Source: Metellina segmentata
Taxonomy: Eukaryota > Arthropoda > Arachnida > Araneae > Tetragnathidae
Direction of reading: 5' to 3'
Assembly: GCA_947359465.1 (NCBI GenBank)
Contig: OX375875.1
Coordinates: forward strand, 17,916,458-17,980,457
DNA: 64,000 bases
A program made the translations under genes and the position numbers. The notes beneath the pieces are model-generated. The model made no database searches and was not told the DNA's origin. It was given only the letters and a program-made list of their open reading frames with translations. Numbering within the stretch: the first letter of the stretch is position 1; the number at the start of each line of letters is the position of its first letter. Shown one piece after another: positions 21,668 to 33,320 of the stretch.

Positions 21668-22092
21668 CCAAGTGATATGCCTGTTTTAACGGATAGATAA
21701 TGTAATCATTTGTCTCGGAAAATTTCCGTTTGCAGCGATTGAGAGAAAGTTTACAATAACACTAATCTCGGAAAATGTCAACAGGTGCCCAAACCATTCC
21801 GCGAGTCACTACAAACATGGTCTGAAATAACTGTTTCACGACAAAAACAGCTAGAGATAAACAGCTTTTATTTTATAGATGGTAAGCACATGGTTGGAGA
21901 GAGTGATGGAATATATTATGTAGACCAAAATATCACCTTATTTTTCGTTTTGAAAGCACGCATAAAATGTTCCAGCTAAGTAAATATGTTTTCTATCACT
22001 GTCCTATAACTAGAACTCAGGTAAGTATAAACTTTTCGAAAAGGTGCTTCATTGATGATGGATTTTTTAGTGGAAATGCGTATTTCTCCTGA
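21668..22092. other. Spacer, nothing recognised
   Basis: Only a short open frame is present. Confidence 0.4.
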
Positions 22093-22337
22093 ATGTTTGC
22101 CGGTTGGTTGCGAGTTCGAAACTCGATTAGACCAAAGACCGTCGTGTACGCGATGGCCCGGTGCAAGTTAAATCTGTCGTAGACTCAAGTGTTCTCACGT
22201 TTGCGTGGTGTGGAGAGTGAGGTGAGAGTTCAGGTGTTGATCTCGTCCCCTATCTCTCAAAATGAGGAGATGTTATCACCGACGCAAACAGCTCATTCTG
22301 TTGCTCCAGTGCGACGGTAATTCAACTACCTATCTGG
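22093..22337 (+). mobile_element. SINE A, decayed
   Basis: GGTTGCGAGTTCGAAACTCG...CTCCAGTGCGACGGTAATTC. Confidence 0.7.
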
Positions 22338-22671
22338 ATATGGGAAAAATGAGAACTGCGCGTCACGAAAGAAAACAACCACTCTCGCCGCTTCTCGTAA
22401 ATGAAAAGACAAGCATTGATAGTGCATATGGCTTTGGATAGAAGAATGAACTACGTCTCACACGAGATATAAACGCTTCTTCTGGTTGATTCAGAGCGAA
22501 CCGTAATTGTTTGGAAAAGGTACCACATTTGACATTATATAGTTACCACTAGTCCCTCAAGATGTCATCACTTTTGAACCTCATATTATAGTGTTGATGT
22601 CAGCATCTCGGTCCATAGCTAGAGAGACGCGTATTGCGTTGATAAATCGTAACCTGCCCAGTGGTTGTATC
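22338..22671. other. Spacer, nothing recognised
   Basis: No open frame or repeat noted. Confidence 0.4.
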
Positions 22672-22682
22672 TCATCATTTGA

Positions 22683-23007
22683 TTGGTAATTTTAATTAAC
22701 GATGTACTAGACGACGTTTTAGACTACTATTGACGACACTTCGGGATATCTCCACGAAGGGAAAGATTCGAGAATAACACCACTTAATATTGAACCGCGG
22801 TCAGATGACGAGGCAACATCTCAGCTGGCACCCCACTCTACAAACTTCCACATCACGCCAACGTGAGGACGTTTGAGGCCACGACAGATTTAAGGTGCAC
22901 CAACCGCCTCTATACCCATCCGCTTACAAACACCCATGAACTGACCCGGATTCGAACCAGGAACCTTCCGATCTAGAGGCTAACACCTTAACCACCAGAC
23001 CGGTTGG
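22683..23007 (-). mobile_element. SINE B, full length, 11-bp TSD
   Basis: TTGGTAATTTTAATTAACG...CGGATTCGAACCAGGAACC...GACCGGTTGG, flanked by TCATCATTTGA at 22672-22682 and 23008-23018. Confidence 0.9.
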
Positions 23008-23018
23008 TCATCATTTGA

Positions 23019-23154
23019 AGAAAATTGACCCGATCTTAACATCATCATCATAAACAACTGGACAATGTTTCGATGACGTGACATCTCGTCATAAAAAAAA
23101 ACGGGTCGGAATTTGGTGGGCGAGATTTCGCGACGAAACCCCTCGGAGGGTTAA
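23019..23154 (-). repeat. TTAA-ended repeat remnant
   Basis: Right end CTCGGAGGGTTAA (23142-23154) and GACATCTCGTC resemble the palindrome MITE family. The left end is unclear. Confidence 0.35.
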
Positions 23155-23185
23155 ATTGAGACCGAGGTAAGGGCCCGAAGGCGTA

Positions 23186-23457
23186 GGTAGGTAGGTTGAA
23201 TTGACATCGCAAAGAAGAAACACAACAGGCTATTAGTGACGAAACGGGATCAAACCCAGAGTGAAAGATTCGAGGAGAACGCCACTTCGTTTCGAACCAG
23301 TCAGATGATGACGAGGCACCACCTGAGCTTAATACCCCACTCTCCAAACTTCTACACCACGCCAAGGGCCAACATTGACCACCATCGATCAAGGACTTAC
23401 CATTTAAAAACGACTGTGTTCGACCTGATTCAAGCCCGAAAGCCTCAAGCGGAGGCA
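23186..23457 (-). mobile_element. SINE A, decayed
   Basis: GTAGGTAGGTTGAATTGACATCG...CAAGCCCGAAAGCCTC. Confidence 0.7.
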
Positions 23458-23802
23458 AACTTCGCCATTAACGGCAGATAGATCCTTTGCAGCCTAAACT
23501 TTTCGGTGACACAGAGTCCTGTGCTATCAGACGACCATCCTAGTCACATTTAGGACGTCCTTACTACGTGTAGCCAATAGTGGCAGATAGGCGCAGATCC
23601 TTTGCGGCCTAGTATCGCATATAACGATACCAATAAATCTTGTGATACCAAGTTCGACAGAACACCAGACGTTATACAGCCCAAAGAAGGAGCATCCGAC
23701 TTAAACATTTGGAATAGGGTCTAAGAAACCACGAAGCAAACTGCAATCGTGACCGACGAATTGCAATAGGGATAACAAAGGAGACACCTATCATGAGCAG
23801 AG

Positions 23803-24249
23803 TAGGGATGCGACATCGATAGCAAAACATCGATGTTCAAAATTAAAACATCAATGTTGGTAATACATCGACCCAAAACCATCGATGTTTTTAAAATTCA
23901 TTGTATTTAAACTTGTTTTCCCATTTCTTAAAACTGATTTACCAACTAGTGATGCGACATCGGCTCCAATACATCGATGTTTTTTTCTAAAACATCAATG
24001 TTTAGAAAACATCGACATCGATGTCGCATCCCTACTTTAAAGACCCTTCATCCTTGGTCACTTTGGTCTAAAAGTATGTTCAATTTGTTGATTATGAAAA
24101 TTATGCTACTCGGGTATTTTTTTCATTTAAAAATAAAACATCGACAAGTATAATCATCGATGTTACCAAAACATCGACACTGATACATCGATGTTTTTAA
24201 AAAAAAACATCGAGGTTTTGAAAACATCGACATTGATGTCGCATCCCTA
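23803..24249. mobile_element. hAT-type MITE, 447 bp, 8-bp TSD
   Basis: TAGGGATGCGACATCGAT at the left matches the inverted right end (TAGGGATGCGACATCAAT), with perfect GAGCAGAG duplications at 23795-23802 and 24250-24257. The interior is made almost wholly of ACATCGATG and its variants in both orientations, plus an internal pair of terminus-like motifs (about 23948 and 24033). No coding sequence is present. The 8-bp TSD with a TAGGG terminus fits the hAT superfamily. Confidence 0.82.
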
Positions 24250-24257
24250 GAGCAGAG

Positions 24258-25094
24258 CCGACGAGGGTGGTTGTAGAATCGAAAGTAAGCAGAACAAACG
24301 AGGGTGGACCCCCCGTGGGGCTTAAAGATATTATGTTGTAACTCTTCTTTTCTGCTGATGCCAAAAATATTTTAGGGATTGCAAGAGTACTACGTAACTT
24401 ATTTAACTTTTCAAGAGCACACAAATTAGTAAAAGTGCGATAGTGTGGACGAAAACCCTCCCGATGCTTTATAGATTCAGAGTCAAAACTTTCCTGTAGT
24501 GGCTAGCCTCCGGGGCAAAAACCTGCTCCAGCCACCTGTTCTGTGCAATGGACAATTTGTTTTTCCGACTAAGATCTCCATTGCACTTGGAACAAAAGGA
24601 CAGTTATCTCGACGGAGTTAATTTGGTTCCTAGAAACACAGCCTTGTAAAAAAAAAAAAAACACGAGTCTTAAATCTCTCATATATTGTAAAGGGCGCTG
24701 TGTGTGCGCGTGGGTGAGATTTAGGCTTCAGACACGGATGAGAAATGTGCTCTCTTAGCCCTAACGAGAACCAGGCTTCCTTAGCCTTAATGAGAGTGGT
24801 CCATCCACAACCTTGTTAAGTTTGTTGTCAATAAATATTGTTTTTGTTTCAACGATTGTGTTAATTAAAATACCGTTCACTATAGAGCTATCGGAACAAC
24901 AGATATAAACTATTAGCCCAATAAACCCGCAAAACTAGTAACGGGCAGGACCATTTCAGAGCTCTGAACAATCCCTTCCAAATAAATCCATTAGGTAATT
25001 TAATTGCGGTAGTTTAAATGAAAATTGAGATGAAATACTCAGATCTACTGGTATCATTTACCACATCAATAACTGCCATGAACAGCAAGCCATC
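24258..25094. other. Unassigned; possible solo LTR at about 24690-24890
   Basis: TGTAAAGGGCGCTGTGTGTG opens a stretch with AATAAA (about 24830) that resembles a BEL/Pao-style LTR in my memory. No partner or TSD was found. Confidence 0.3.
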
Positions 25095-25292
25095 TTTTTA
25101 TCCTACAAGTGGTTTCGGCGATATATTTCGAATCAAGATATGTTCGATTTCACCAACGGCGAGATATATCGTCATCAGATTATTGCCAATGTTTCGATGT
25201 TGACGACATCAAGATTGGGTCATCTTTCTTCCAATGACGAGATATCTGGCCCATCAAGATCCGCTACTGACGAGATGATTCACAAGGTACCA
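25095..25292. repeat. Palindrome MITE relative, decayed
   Basis: CCTACAAGTGG, GGCGAGATATATCGTC, AATGACGAGATATC and ACATCAAGATTGGGTC in the same order as the copies at 20081 and 45137. Confidence 0.6.
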
Positions 25293-25937
25293 AGAGGACT
25301 AAAAAAAAGTGGTAAAACTGAAACAAAAATCTTAATTTTTGAGACCTCGAAATTACTTTTTGAAAAAGTGAAACAACTTCGTGTTGCTTATTCCGAGGAA
25401 ACGGGAATTAAAATAAAACGAAAGATCAATGACATTTGTTTCTAAATTCCTCTTCGGGAAGGACTTAAATAGTTTCAGTAGATACAGCGAAACACAGATA
25501 AGGAAATTACTACCAAGATTTCCTTCAGCAATCATTCCGGTGCCAAACATAGCGGAACTCTTCCAACAGAGGAATCCCTTGTGCAATAATTTATCTCCAA
25601 AATATTTATGCAATGCGAGCGAGGATCTCGCACTCTCTTAACACACTTTCTCTTCACAAAAAAGAACACATTCCGAGAGTGACCTTCTGTGACCGCCACG
25701 TGCTTGACCTTCACCCCAGGGAGTGAGTGATCCCAGAAGGTGACAGTGCTCGTTTTTTTTTACGATTGCATTGCCCCATTAGGGTTCTTTATTTTGCAAA
25801 AACATCCCACACTCGTCAAGTTTGCTGTACGTCGTTGACGGCTCTGTTGCGGGGCAGTTAAGTAGCCTATATAGCGGCGTGCCAAAACATTAGCTCCCAG
25901 AGGACCTCCTCTCCCCGAAAGTGTTGGATAGATATTT
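25293..25937. other. Unassigned spacer
   Basis: Short overlapping open frames on both strands at 25353-25641, with no recognised domain. Confidence 0.4.
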
Positions 25938-26108
25938 AGATATTTTTATTAATGACGCATTGGATTGACACGATGGGCTGTTGGCGACGGTCCGGAATCA
26001 ATCCCCAAGTGAAGGATTCGAGGATAACACCACATAATTTTGAACCACGGTCAGATGATGTCAACAGCTGAGCTGGCAAGTACTCTCCAAACTTCCATAC
26101 TACGACCA
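25938..26108 (-). repeat. SINE A, 5'-truncated
   Basis: ATATTTTTATTAATGACGC...CAAACTTCCATACTACG. Confidence 0.75.
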
Positions 26109-26336
26109 TACCCAAAAGTGCTAGTGTTTCTGATTTAGAAAGTCAAAAAATAGGTTGTTACATATCAAACCGTTGGTTCCAACTGTATTAAATTTTTTTA
26201 AACTTGATGATTTTGTTGGTAATTACATACAAGGAATTTTGCAGCAGCTAAGTAGCCTAGTCAGTGGTGTGCCGTAAAAGGGACTCAAGAGACAGTAGAA
26301 CACCTTACTCCCGATAGGGTTCGTGTTTCTGATTGG

Positions 26337-26448
26337 TAATTAATTGGTAATTTTTTAGTTAACGTCGTACTAGAGCAACACAACGGGCTTTTGACGACGG
26401 TCCGGGATCAATCCCTTAAGGGAAAGATCCGAGGACAACACCTCGTAA
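26337..26448 (-). mobile_element. SINE B, 5'-truncated, 12-bp TSD
   Basis: TAATTAATTGG tail, TTAGTTAACGTCGTACTAG, ends ACACCTCGTAA. GTTTCTGATTGG flanks it at 26325-26336 and 26449-26460. Confidence 0.88.
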
Positions 26449-26460
26449 GTTTCTGATTGG

Positions 26461-26844
26461 AATAAAAATATATGGATCATTCCATATCAAATCGTCAGTT
26501 GCTATTTTTATTATTTTTTAACTTGGTAATTTTGTTGCTCCGTCACATTTTTGAAGTTTTTATTTTTTGCTTCAGAATTTTTAGCTTCGAGCTTGCTATA
26601 ATTTTTTTTTTCAGAATTAGTGTGCCGTCAGAACTTTTCCTCCGGAGTTGATCCCAGATCGTCCCAAAAGCCCGTTGTATTGCGTCAACTACCGTTAATT
26701 CAATTACCAAACTAAAATTTTCAGAAATTGCAAATGTAAAATTTTATAATTCATGATTCAGTTCAAGTCCGGATATCTGCGGGGCAGTGGATGTAATGGA
26801 AAAGAATTTGTGGGGTGGATTTGATATCGATTACTCAGCGAACC
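26461..26844. repeat. AT-rich spacer with a SINE tail fragment
   Basis: About 26640-26712 (+) retains CGGAGTTGATCCCAGATCGTC...CCGTTAATTCAATTACC. The rest is featureless. Confidence 0.5.
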
Positions 26845-27342
26845 ATAACGAAGTGAATCAACATAACGCGCTATTGGCGACGGTCCGGGATCCATCCTGA
26901 AGGCAAGTATTCGAGGACAACACCTCGTCATTTTGAGCCAAGAGCAGATGATGAGGCCTCAACACCCGTGATCTGGCACCCCACTCTCCAAATTTCGACA
27001 CCACGCCGACGTGAGGTAATTGGTAATTTTTAGTTAACGTCGTACTAGAGCAACACAACGGGCTATTGACGACGGTCCGGGATCAGTCCCTTAAGGGAAA
27101 GATCCGAGGACAACACCTCGTAATTTTGAACCACGGTCAGATGACGAAGCAACACCTGAACTGGCACCCCACTCTCCAAACTTCCACGCCAACCCAACGT
27201 GAGGACTTTCACGCCGACGTAAGGATATTTGAGTCAAGACAGATTTAACGTATACCAGCTCCCTTTTACACGACGGCATTTGGCTGGAATGATTTTGAAC
27301 TCTTAACCCTCCGCTTGCTAATCCGCTACACAATCTGCCGAT
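26845..27342 (-). mobile_element. SINE A, full length, split by SINE B
   Basis: Left part 26845-27016; right part 27225-27342 with a decayed B box (GATTTTGAACTCTTAACCC). CACGCCGACGT[G/A]AGG is duplicated at the break (27002-27016, 27210-27224). Confidence 0.82.
27017..27209 (-). mobile_element. SINE B, 5'-truncated, inside SINE A
   Basis: TAATTGGTAATTTTTAGTTAACG...CCCAACGTGAGGACTTT with a 15-bp TSD (one mismatch). It shows that B moved after A. Confidence 0.88.
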
Positions 27343-27482
27343 GCAACACAACGGGCTATTGACGACAGTCCGGGATCAGTCCCTTAAGGGAAAGATCCGA
27401 GGACAACACCTCGTAATTTTGAACCACGGTCAGATGACGAAGCAAAACCTGAGCTGGCACCCCACTCTCCAAACTTCCTCGC
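27343..27482 (-). repeat. SINE B fragment
   Basis: GCAACACAACGGGCTATTG...CACTCTCCAAACTTCC. Tail and head are both missing. Confidence 0.75.
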
Positions 27483-27510
27483 CATAGCTAAGGTTGGGAT
27501 ACATCGCTTT

Positions 27511-27816
27511 AGGGGCTGCGGAAGGAAGAGCGACGGACGTGCAACCGGAAGGTTGCGAGTTCGAATCCAACCAAAGACCGTCGTGTATACAAGGGGCTGG
27601 TGCACGTTAAATCTGTCGTGGCTTCAAATGCCATCATGTCGGAGTGGCTGTGGAGGTTTGGAGACTGGGGTGCCAGCTCAGGTGTGACCTCGTAATCCGA
27701 CTGAGGTTCAAAATTACGTGGTGTCCTCAAATCTTTTCCCTGCGGTGTTGATCCCGGACCGTCGCCAATAGCCTTTGTGTTGTTCCATTGCGACGTTAAT
27801 TAAATGCCTACCTACC
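27511..27816 (+). mobile_element. SINE A, full length
   Basis: AGGGGCTGCGGAAGGAAGAG head, GCGAGTTCGAATCCAACC B box, tail GTTAATTAAATGCCTACCTACC. Confidence 0.82.
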
Positions 27817-27882
27817 AGAAACTATCTTTAAGTGTATGTCTCAAAAATCTTTCAGATTGTAATCCCGGAAAAAATGTAGTTG

Positions 27883-28105
27883 TATTAACGTCACACTGGA
27901 ACAACACAACGAGTAACGGTCATGAATCAATCCCGAAGGGAAGGAACCAAGGAAACCTCGGAATTTGGAAGCAAGATCAGAATGACGAGATCAACGCCTG
28001 AGGTGGAACCCCACTCTCCAAACTTCCACGCTACGTCAACGTGAGGACATTGCACCAGCTTCCTTCATGCACGACGGTGTTTGGTTGGATTCGAACTCGT
28101 AAAAC
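27883..28105 (-). mobile_element. SINE A, partial
   Basis: ATTAACGTCACACTGGAACAAC...GGTTGGATTCGAACTCG. It stops at the B box and joins directly to a + copy. Confidence 0.72.
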
Positions 28106-28212
28106 TGAGGTTACGTGGTGTTGTCCTCAAATCTTTACCCTTGGGGGTTGATAGCCGCCAATAGCCCACTGTATTGCTCCAAGTGCTACATTAGTTCAAA
28201 TACCCACCTACC
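28106..28212 (+). repeat. SINE A body and tail
   Basis: GAGGTTACGTGGTGTTGTCC...TAGTTCAAATACCCACCTACC. Confidence 0.7.
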
Positions 28213-28736
28213 TGCATCGCTTTCAGATTGTGAAAGCATGATACAGATGTGACGAGAAGGAAGAATTAAAGCTGATCCTCTGACGTGTTTTGATCTTTTT
28301 AACAGTTTGAAAATTCCCAAGTGAATACATCACCTGGCGTGCCTAACGGTTTTTGCTCTGCTTTCTCCTGGGAAGCGGTTCAAATAGCCGACGAGATAAT
28401 GCCACTCGAACTTTCTATCATATCAGCGATGTCCTAACACCATTGAGAGCGCAAAAATCTCCCACTTATTATTTTTTTCCCCCTTATCAACAAACCTAAA
28501 TATGTTCTTATTTTATTCATTGTAGGTCTGCTCGCTTTTAAAATTTTGATGAAAACAGCAAGTACATGTAGAAGTCATAGATAGCGGATAAAATAGAGAT
28601 TGATGTTTCTAAATATATTTTGAACTATATATAAACTATAGAATCAGTTTCCAACAAAATTCGTAGAACAGTGTCGTACTACCCATGTCAGACATCCACC
28701 TTTAGATGAAATAAGCAGACAGAGCATGTGGGCGGA
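28213..28736. other. Unassigned spacer
   Basis: No feature recognised. Confidence 0.4.
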
Positions 28737-29036
28737 CTAAATTAATGTCATACTGGAGCAACACAATGGTGTAATGACGACGTCCCGGAATCAAATTCGA
28801 AGGGAAAGATTCGAGGACAACACAACGTTATCTTGAACTGCGATCACATGATGAGGCCAACACTCGATCTGGTACCGCACTCTCCAAACTTCCACACCAC
28901 ACCAACGTGAGGACATTTGAGGCCATGACAAATTTAACGTGCACCAGACCCCTTTGCACTCGACTGTCTCTGGTTGGATTTGAACTCGCAACCCTCCGGT
29001 TGATCTTCCGTTACTCTGCGAACCGGGCTATCGCGG
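28737..29036 (-). mobile_element. SINE A, full length
   Basis: ACTAAATTAATGTCATACTGG...GATTTGAACTCGCAACC...GAACCGGGCTATCGCGG. Confidence 0.82.
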
Positions 29037-29152
29037 TTCGAGTATACTGACGTAAGATCTCGGAAGGGTAAGTAACGTGGGCTCACGAATCGAATTGGGC
29101 CAATTGGCTATCGAAACACGTTGTACTGCTTTTGATCACGCAGGATAAACAC

Positions 29153-29532
29153 TTTAGGCCCGATGCACACATCCTATTTTTCAACGTGCGGCGCCGCTGC
29201 GGCACCGAAGCCCAACTATGCACACATAACCGTGAAATGACGCAAGTACTCATTTCGAGCCATTTACGATAATATGCTGCCGTAGAAAACGTGTTTATTT
29301 CGCTTACTTGGTGTAAAAAAAGTATATTTTGAAACAAAATAGACGTTACTGGATACAACCATTTATTAATTAATAGTTATATTCCTTTATTTATGAAAAC
29401 AAAGTACTTCAGACCGGAGACGCGTGTGTTATAAGTGCACTACTACATTGGATCTAATGTTTCTCAGATCGCAATTGCGTTGCCGCAGCGGCACCGCACG
29501 TTGAAAAACCGGATATGTGCACCGGGACTAAA
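29153..29532. mobile_element. 380-bp MITE with ~52-bp inverted termini
   Basis: TTTAGGCCCGATGCACACAT (left) pairs with TTTAGTCCCGGTGCACATAT (right, reverse complement). The match continues through TTTTTCAACGTGCGG and GCCGCTGCGGCA, about 46 of 52 positions. There is no transposase in the ~275-bp core, and no clear TSD was found, so the superfamily is open. Confidence 0.75.
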
Positions 29533-29553
29533 TCAATCAACAATTTGTCTAAG

Positions 29554-29742
29554 GTAATTGGTAATTTTTAGTTAACGTCGTACTGGAGCAACACAACGGG
29601 CTATTGACGACGGTCCGGGATCAGTCCCTTAAGGGAAAGATCCGAGGACAACACCTCGTAATTTTGAACCACGGTCAGATGACGAAGCAACACCTGAGCT
29701 GGCACCCCACTCTCCAAACTTCCACGCCAACCCAACGTGAGG
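29554..29742 (-). mobile_element. SINE B, 5'-truncated, 11-bp TSD
   Basis: GTAATTGGTAATTTTTAG...CCAACCCAACGTGAGG, flanked by ATTTGTCTAAG at 29543-29553 and 29743-29753. Confidence 0.88.
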
Positions 29743-29760
29743 ATTTGTCTAAGATAAGGA

Positions 29761-29886
29761 AAGGTAATTTTAATTAGTGTCATACTAGAGCAACATAATG
29801 GGCTATTGACTACGGTGCGGGATCAATCCCGAAGGAAAACATCCGAGGACAACACCACGTCAATTTGAACCACTGTCAGATGACGG
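29761..29886 (-). repeat. SINE B, 5'-truncated
   Basis: AGGTAATTTTAATTAGTGTC...CACTGTCAGATGACG. Confidence 0.75.
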
Positions 29887-29926
29887 TTTAAGTTTAGGAT
29901 TAATGCTTTTCCCACAAACCATGTGA

Positions 29927-30246
29927 GGGCGGCGGTGGTCCAGTTGGAAGAAAAAACGATTAGCAACCGGGGGGATTGCGATTTCGATTCCAACGATATA
30001 CTCGTGTACAAAGGGGGCTGGTGCACTTTAAATCTGTCGTGGCCTCAAATGTCCTCACGTTGGCGTGCTGTGGCTTAGAACTTTGTAGAGTGAAGTACTA
30101 ACTCGGGTATTGACCTCGTCATCTGACCGCGGTTCAAAATGACGCGGTGTTGTCTACGGGTCTTTCACTTCGGGATTGATCTCGGGTCGTCGTCAATAGC
30201 CAGTTGTGTTGCTCCAGTGCGATCATAATTAAATAGCTACTTGCCA
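29927..30246 (+). mobile_element. SINE A, full length
   Basis: Head AGGGCGGCGGTGGTCCAGTT, decayed B box (GCGATTTCGATTCC), full body, tail CATAATTAAATAGC. Confidence 0.8.
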
Positions 30247-30740
30247 CCCTCTAAGTCGCGGGTGTGAATCGCGATTTGTAAGAGCATAGATGTTGGTGAT
30301 TGACCCCTGTCAGGAGGAAGTGAACTACTGAGTAATTCATCACATAAAACCGTAAGTTCTTCAGTTCTTACTTGGAAAACATTAAGCTTAACTCTCCAAT
30401 TTGTGGTTCAGAGGCCAATGGTCGGGGGTAAAAATAATAAAACAGATTCAGAAAATGGTTAAGAGGATTTCTGTCCATACGTGAAAAGCCTTGAGGTATT
30501 TACAAATGTGTGACCTATCAAAGAAAATCCGAGAGCTGATGATGACACTAATCGAGGGATTGAACTTATCCTTCTAGTCGCTTTTAGACAACTAATCTAG
30601 TCTCCCGTCTTATCTCAATTTAATCTCAAAAGGATTAATCACAGGCCGAAATTCCCCAAAAGTGCAGGGTTATGTATTTTTATCTCTACAAATAAAGTAT
30701 TAGAAATGCAGATTATACTTTTTGTTTTATATGTTTCATA
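30247..30740. other. Unassigned spacer
   Basis: No feature recognised. Confidence 0.4.
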
Positions 30741-31696
30741 TAAAACTCGCCACTGCGTGTTTAACACGGCGTTGCCCGTGCCAGTTGCTTTTGTGGGGAT
30801 ATTTGGTTTGCTTCGCAAACCAAATGGTAGTTCGTAGCCTACTGGAAAACAGCCACAACGGAGCCGTGAGTTCTTTTCGGGCAGGTCACTGTCCGTGTGA
30901 CCAAACCCCGTGTGGCAAACCAAAAAATATATAAATATCTAATTGAAAAGTTATTTATTTTAAAGTATATCAAACGTATAAGGTTTCAACCTGGTATCAA
31001 ATTTTTCCGCAGATTTCAAATCCGTTGAATTTTTCAATCTATCTTTAACGATCCCAATGTTACAAAAGAACAAAATAATGCCAGCCCCTATTTTTTTTTA
31101 TTTTCTTTGCTATCTTTCACTGGAATCGTAAGAGGGCTGGAAATGTAATATGTTTATTATTAGGTATCAATCTGAAACTTTCCGCCGATTTCAAATCCGT
31201 TGAAATTTTTAATATAACTTTAGCAATTCCGATTTTACGAAAAAAAAACTTAACAATCACATACAATATGTTTTTTATTTCTTGCTCTCATTGCGGAAAA
31301 GGAATGGGACAGGAAATGTAATCTGTTTCTTTTTTTTTTAACGTGAAGGGCAGAAGATGCAATGTTTCTTCTTTGGAAAGAGAAAGTTCACGTGACGTCA
31401 CAATCTCTTGTGAAAATATAAAATAAGTTCACGTGGGTAGAAAAAGTCCATTTTCGGGGATTTCTTCTTTCCTCCGGAAGAAACGTTTTTGAAGAACCAG
31501 GTGGAGAATAAAACTATTCAATTCATTTTAAAATATTCTAGACTGAATTTTAAAATTTCGCCGCGACCCAAAAATTAAAAAATTTGGACTACCTGTGTGT
31601 TAAATTTTATTGCTGTAAGTGCCATAGAATCGTCAGGATTTTGTGGCACGGAAAAAAACAGGCAAACAGACGAACACTTTCTTTTATAATATTAGA
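30741..31696 (-). mobile_element. Helitron-like repeat, second copy
   Basis: Same ACGGCGTTGCCCGTG subterminus, two monomers with TTTCAAATCCGTTGAA (about 31015 and 31190), and TTTTATAATATTAGAGA at the far end, as in the 20856 element. The CTAG terminus is mutated. Segment 30795-30830 carries a hairpin of ATTTGGTTTGC and GCAAACCAAAT. Confidence 0.5.
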
Positions 31697-32150
31697 GATT
31701 CAATTTGGAAATTTTATTTTTTTAAGGAAAATCATATTTTTAGGTATTGATTTAAAGTGATATTTTCCGTAGATTTCAAATCCGTTGAAATTTTTACTCC
31801 ATCTTTAACGGTCAAGGAGATAAAAAAGAACAACATAACTAAAGTTGAAACTTTGTTTTTATTGTCTGCTGCGTGGAATATCATTCCTCCGCAAAAATGA
31901 AAAGGGAAAAAAATTATTTAGAATCTGTCATATCTCTATGCTGTCGCCATTCCAAAGAAAACAAAAAAAAAATTAAATTTCATTAAATTCATTTTAAAAT
32001 GTTCTAGACTAAATTTTAAAATTCGGGCTGGGCTATAAAATTGCAAAAATTTTGGACTACTTGTTTGCCAAATTTCATTGTTGTAAGTGCCATAGATTCG
32101 TCAGGACATGGAAAACACCCAATACACGAACTTCATTTTATATTAGTAGA
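31697..32150 (-). repeat. Helitron-like repeat, third partial copy in tandem
   Basis: One monomer (TTTCAAATCCGTTGAAATTT at about 31777) and the far end CTTCATTTTATATTAGTAGA. It follows directly after the second copy. Confidence 0.5.
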
Positions 32151-32214
32151 TTTAGTTTTTTGCAACAAAATTTGCCATTTCTTAAATTTAAAATTACTAT
32201 TATTTTCTTTAAAA

Positions 32215-32405
32215 AAAAACATTAAATAATGTTGATTTTAAAATTACCACGATCTTTTATTATTTAAATTTACCATTATTTTTTATTATTTAAAATTACT
32301 ATAATTCTTTTATTATTTAAAATTACCATTATTTTTTTTATTATTAAGAAAAACCATTATTTTTTAATTATTTAAAGTGACAATTATTTTTATCATGAAT
32401 AAATT
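32215..32405. repeat. AT minisatellite, ~27-bp unit
   Basis: About six units of the form TTTAAAATTACCATTATTTT with variable T-run lengths. Confidence 0.8.
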
Positions 32406-33035
32406 GTTTCACATCTTAAATCTAATATATTTTTTTTTTGCAAAACAATAAAAATTACAGCTTTCTTTTTTGCTCGATCGACAGTATATAATAAATATTT
32501 TAATGTGTTGTAGAAGTTTATGAATTATTTTCCGTGTATCATGAGATGAAAAAGGTTCAAAACCGCAACTTCTGTAACAGAAAGGCACGAGAAACACCCT
32601 ACTCCGAGGGCCTCTTTTAACCTCGGGACAAAGGATCCCGACACCGGCACGGAATGACGTACATAAAAAAGAAGCCGGCATCCTGACGATAACAAAGCCT
32701 TGCGTAATAGGCGTTGAGAACTCCGCTTTCTGAGAGCCGTCGCGGTTATGACACAAGCCCTAGCTTCCGGCAAAAACCACCACGGAAGGATTTGCGACGT
32801 TCCACGTTCATGCGACACTTTCTAAGAGGCAGGATATAAAGAAGAGCACAAACCTCCATGAGAAAAACGAGGGATTATAGATTATGTAGATTCTGCTGGT
32901 GAACCCAAGCGTCGACATTGCAAGGGCAAACGGGCGCGCGCCTTAATGGAGGCGAAGCTTTCATTTGGGGGTAACTGGGGCACAAGGGGCTGACGATACC
33001 CTCTATCCGAAACAAAATCCACCTATTTAATGGGT
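32406..33035. other. Unassigned spacer
   Basis: Overlapping minus open frames at 32409-32818 have no recognisable domain. Confidence 0.4.
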
Positions 33036-33203
33036 CAAGTTGACGTGGTGGGGGAGTTTGGAGAGTGGGGTGCCAGCTCAGGTGTGACCTCGTCATCTGA
33101 CCGTACTTCAAGATGACGTGGTGTTGTCCTCGGACCATTCCCTTCGGGGTTGTACACGGAACGTCGCCGCTCGAGTGCGACGTTAATTCAATGTGTGCCT
33201 ACC
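33036..33203 (+). repeat. SINE A, 5'-truncated
   Basis: TTGACGTGGTGGGGGAGTTTG...GTGCGACGTTAATTCAATG. Confidence 0.78.
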
Positions 33204-33320
33204 GATTTAATTTGATGAAGTTTAGTGAACAATCGGGTTTAAAGTATACAAATTAGTATCATATTAATTAGCTAATAAAATATTGTTCACAGCATTAAAA
33301 TTTGATTGTTATTTCCTTCG

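Noticed and set aside
24690..24890. Solo BEL/Pao LTR
   Set aside because: It has only an LTR-like start and AATAAA; no TSD, partner LTR or primer site was found, so it is kept as a note.
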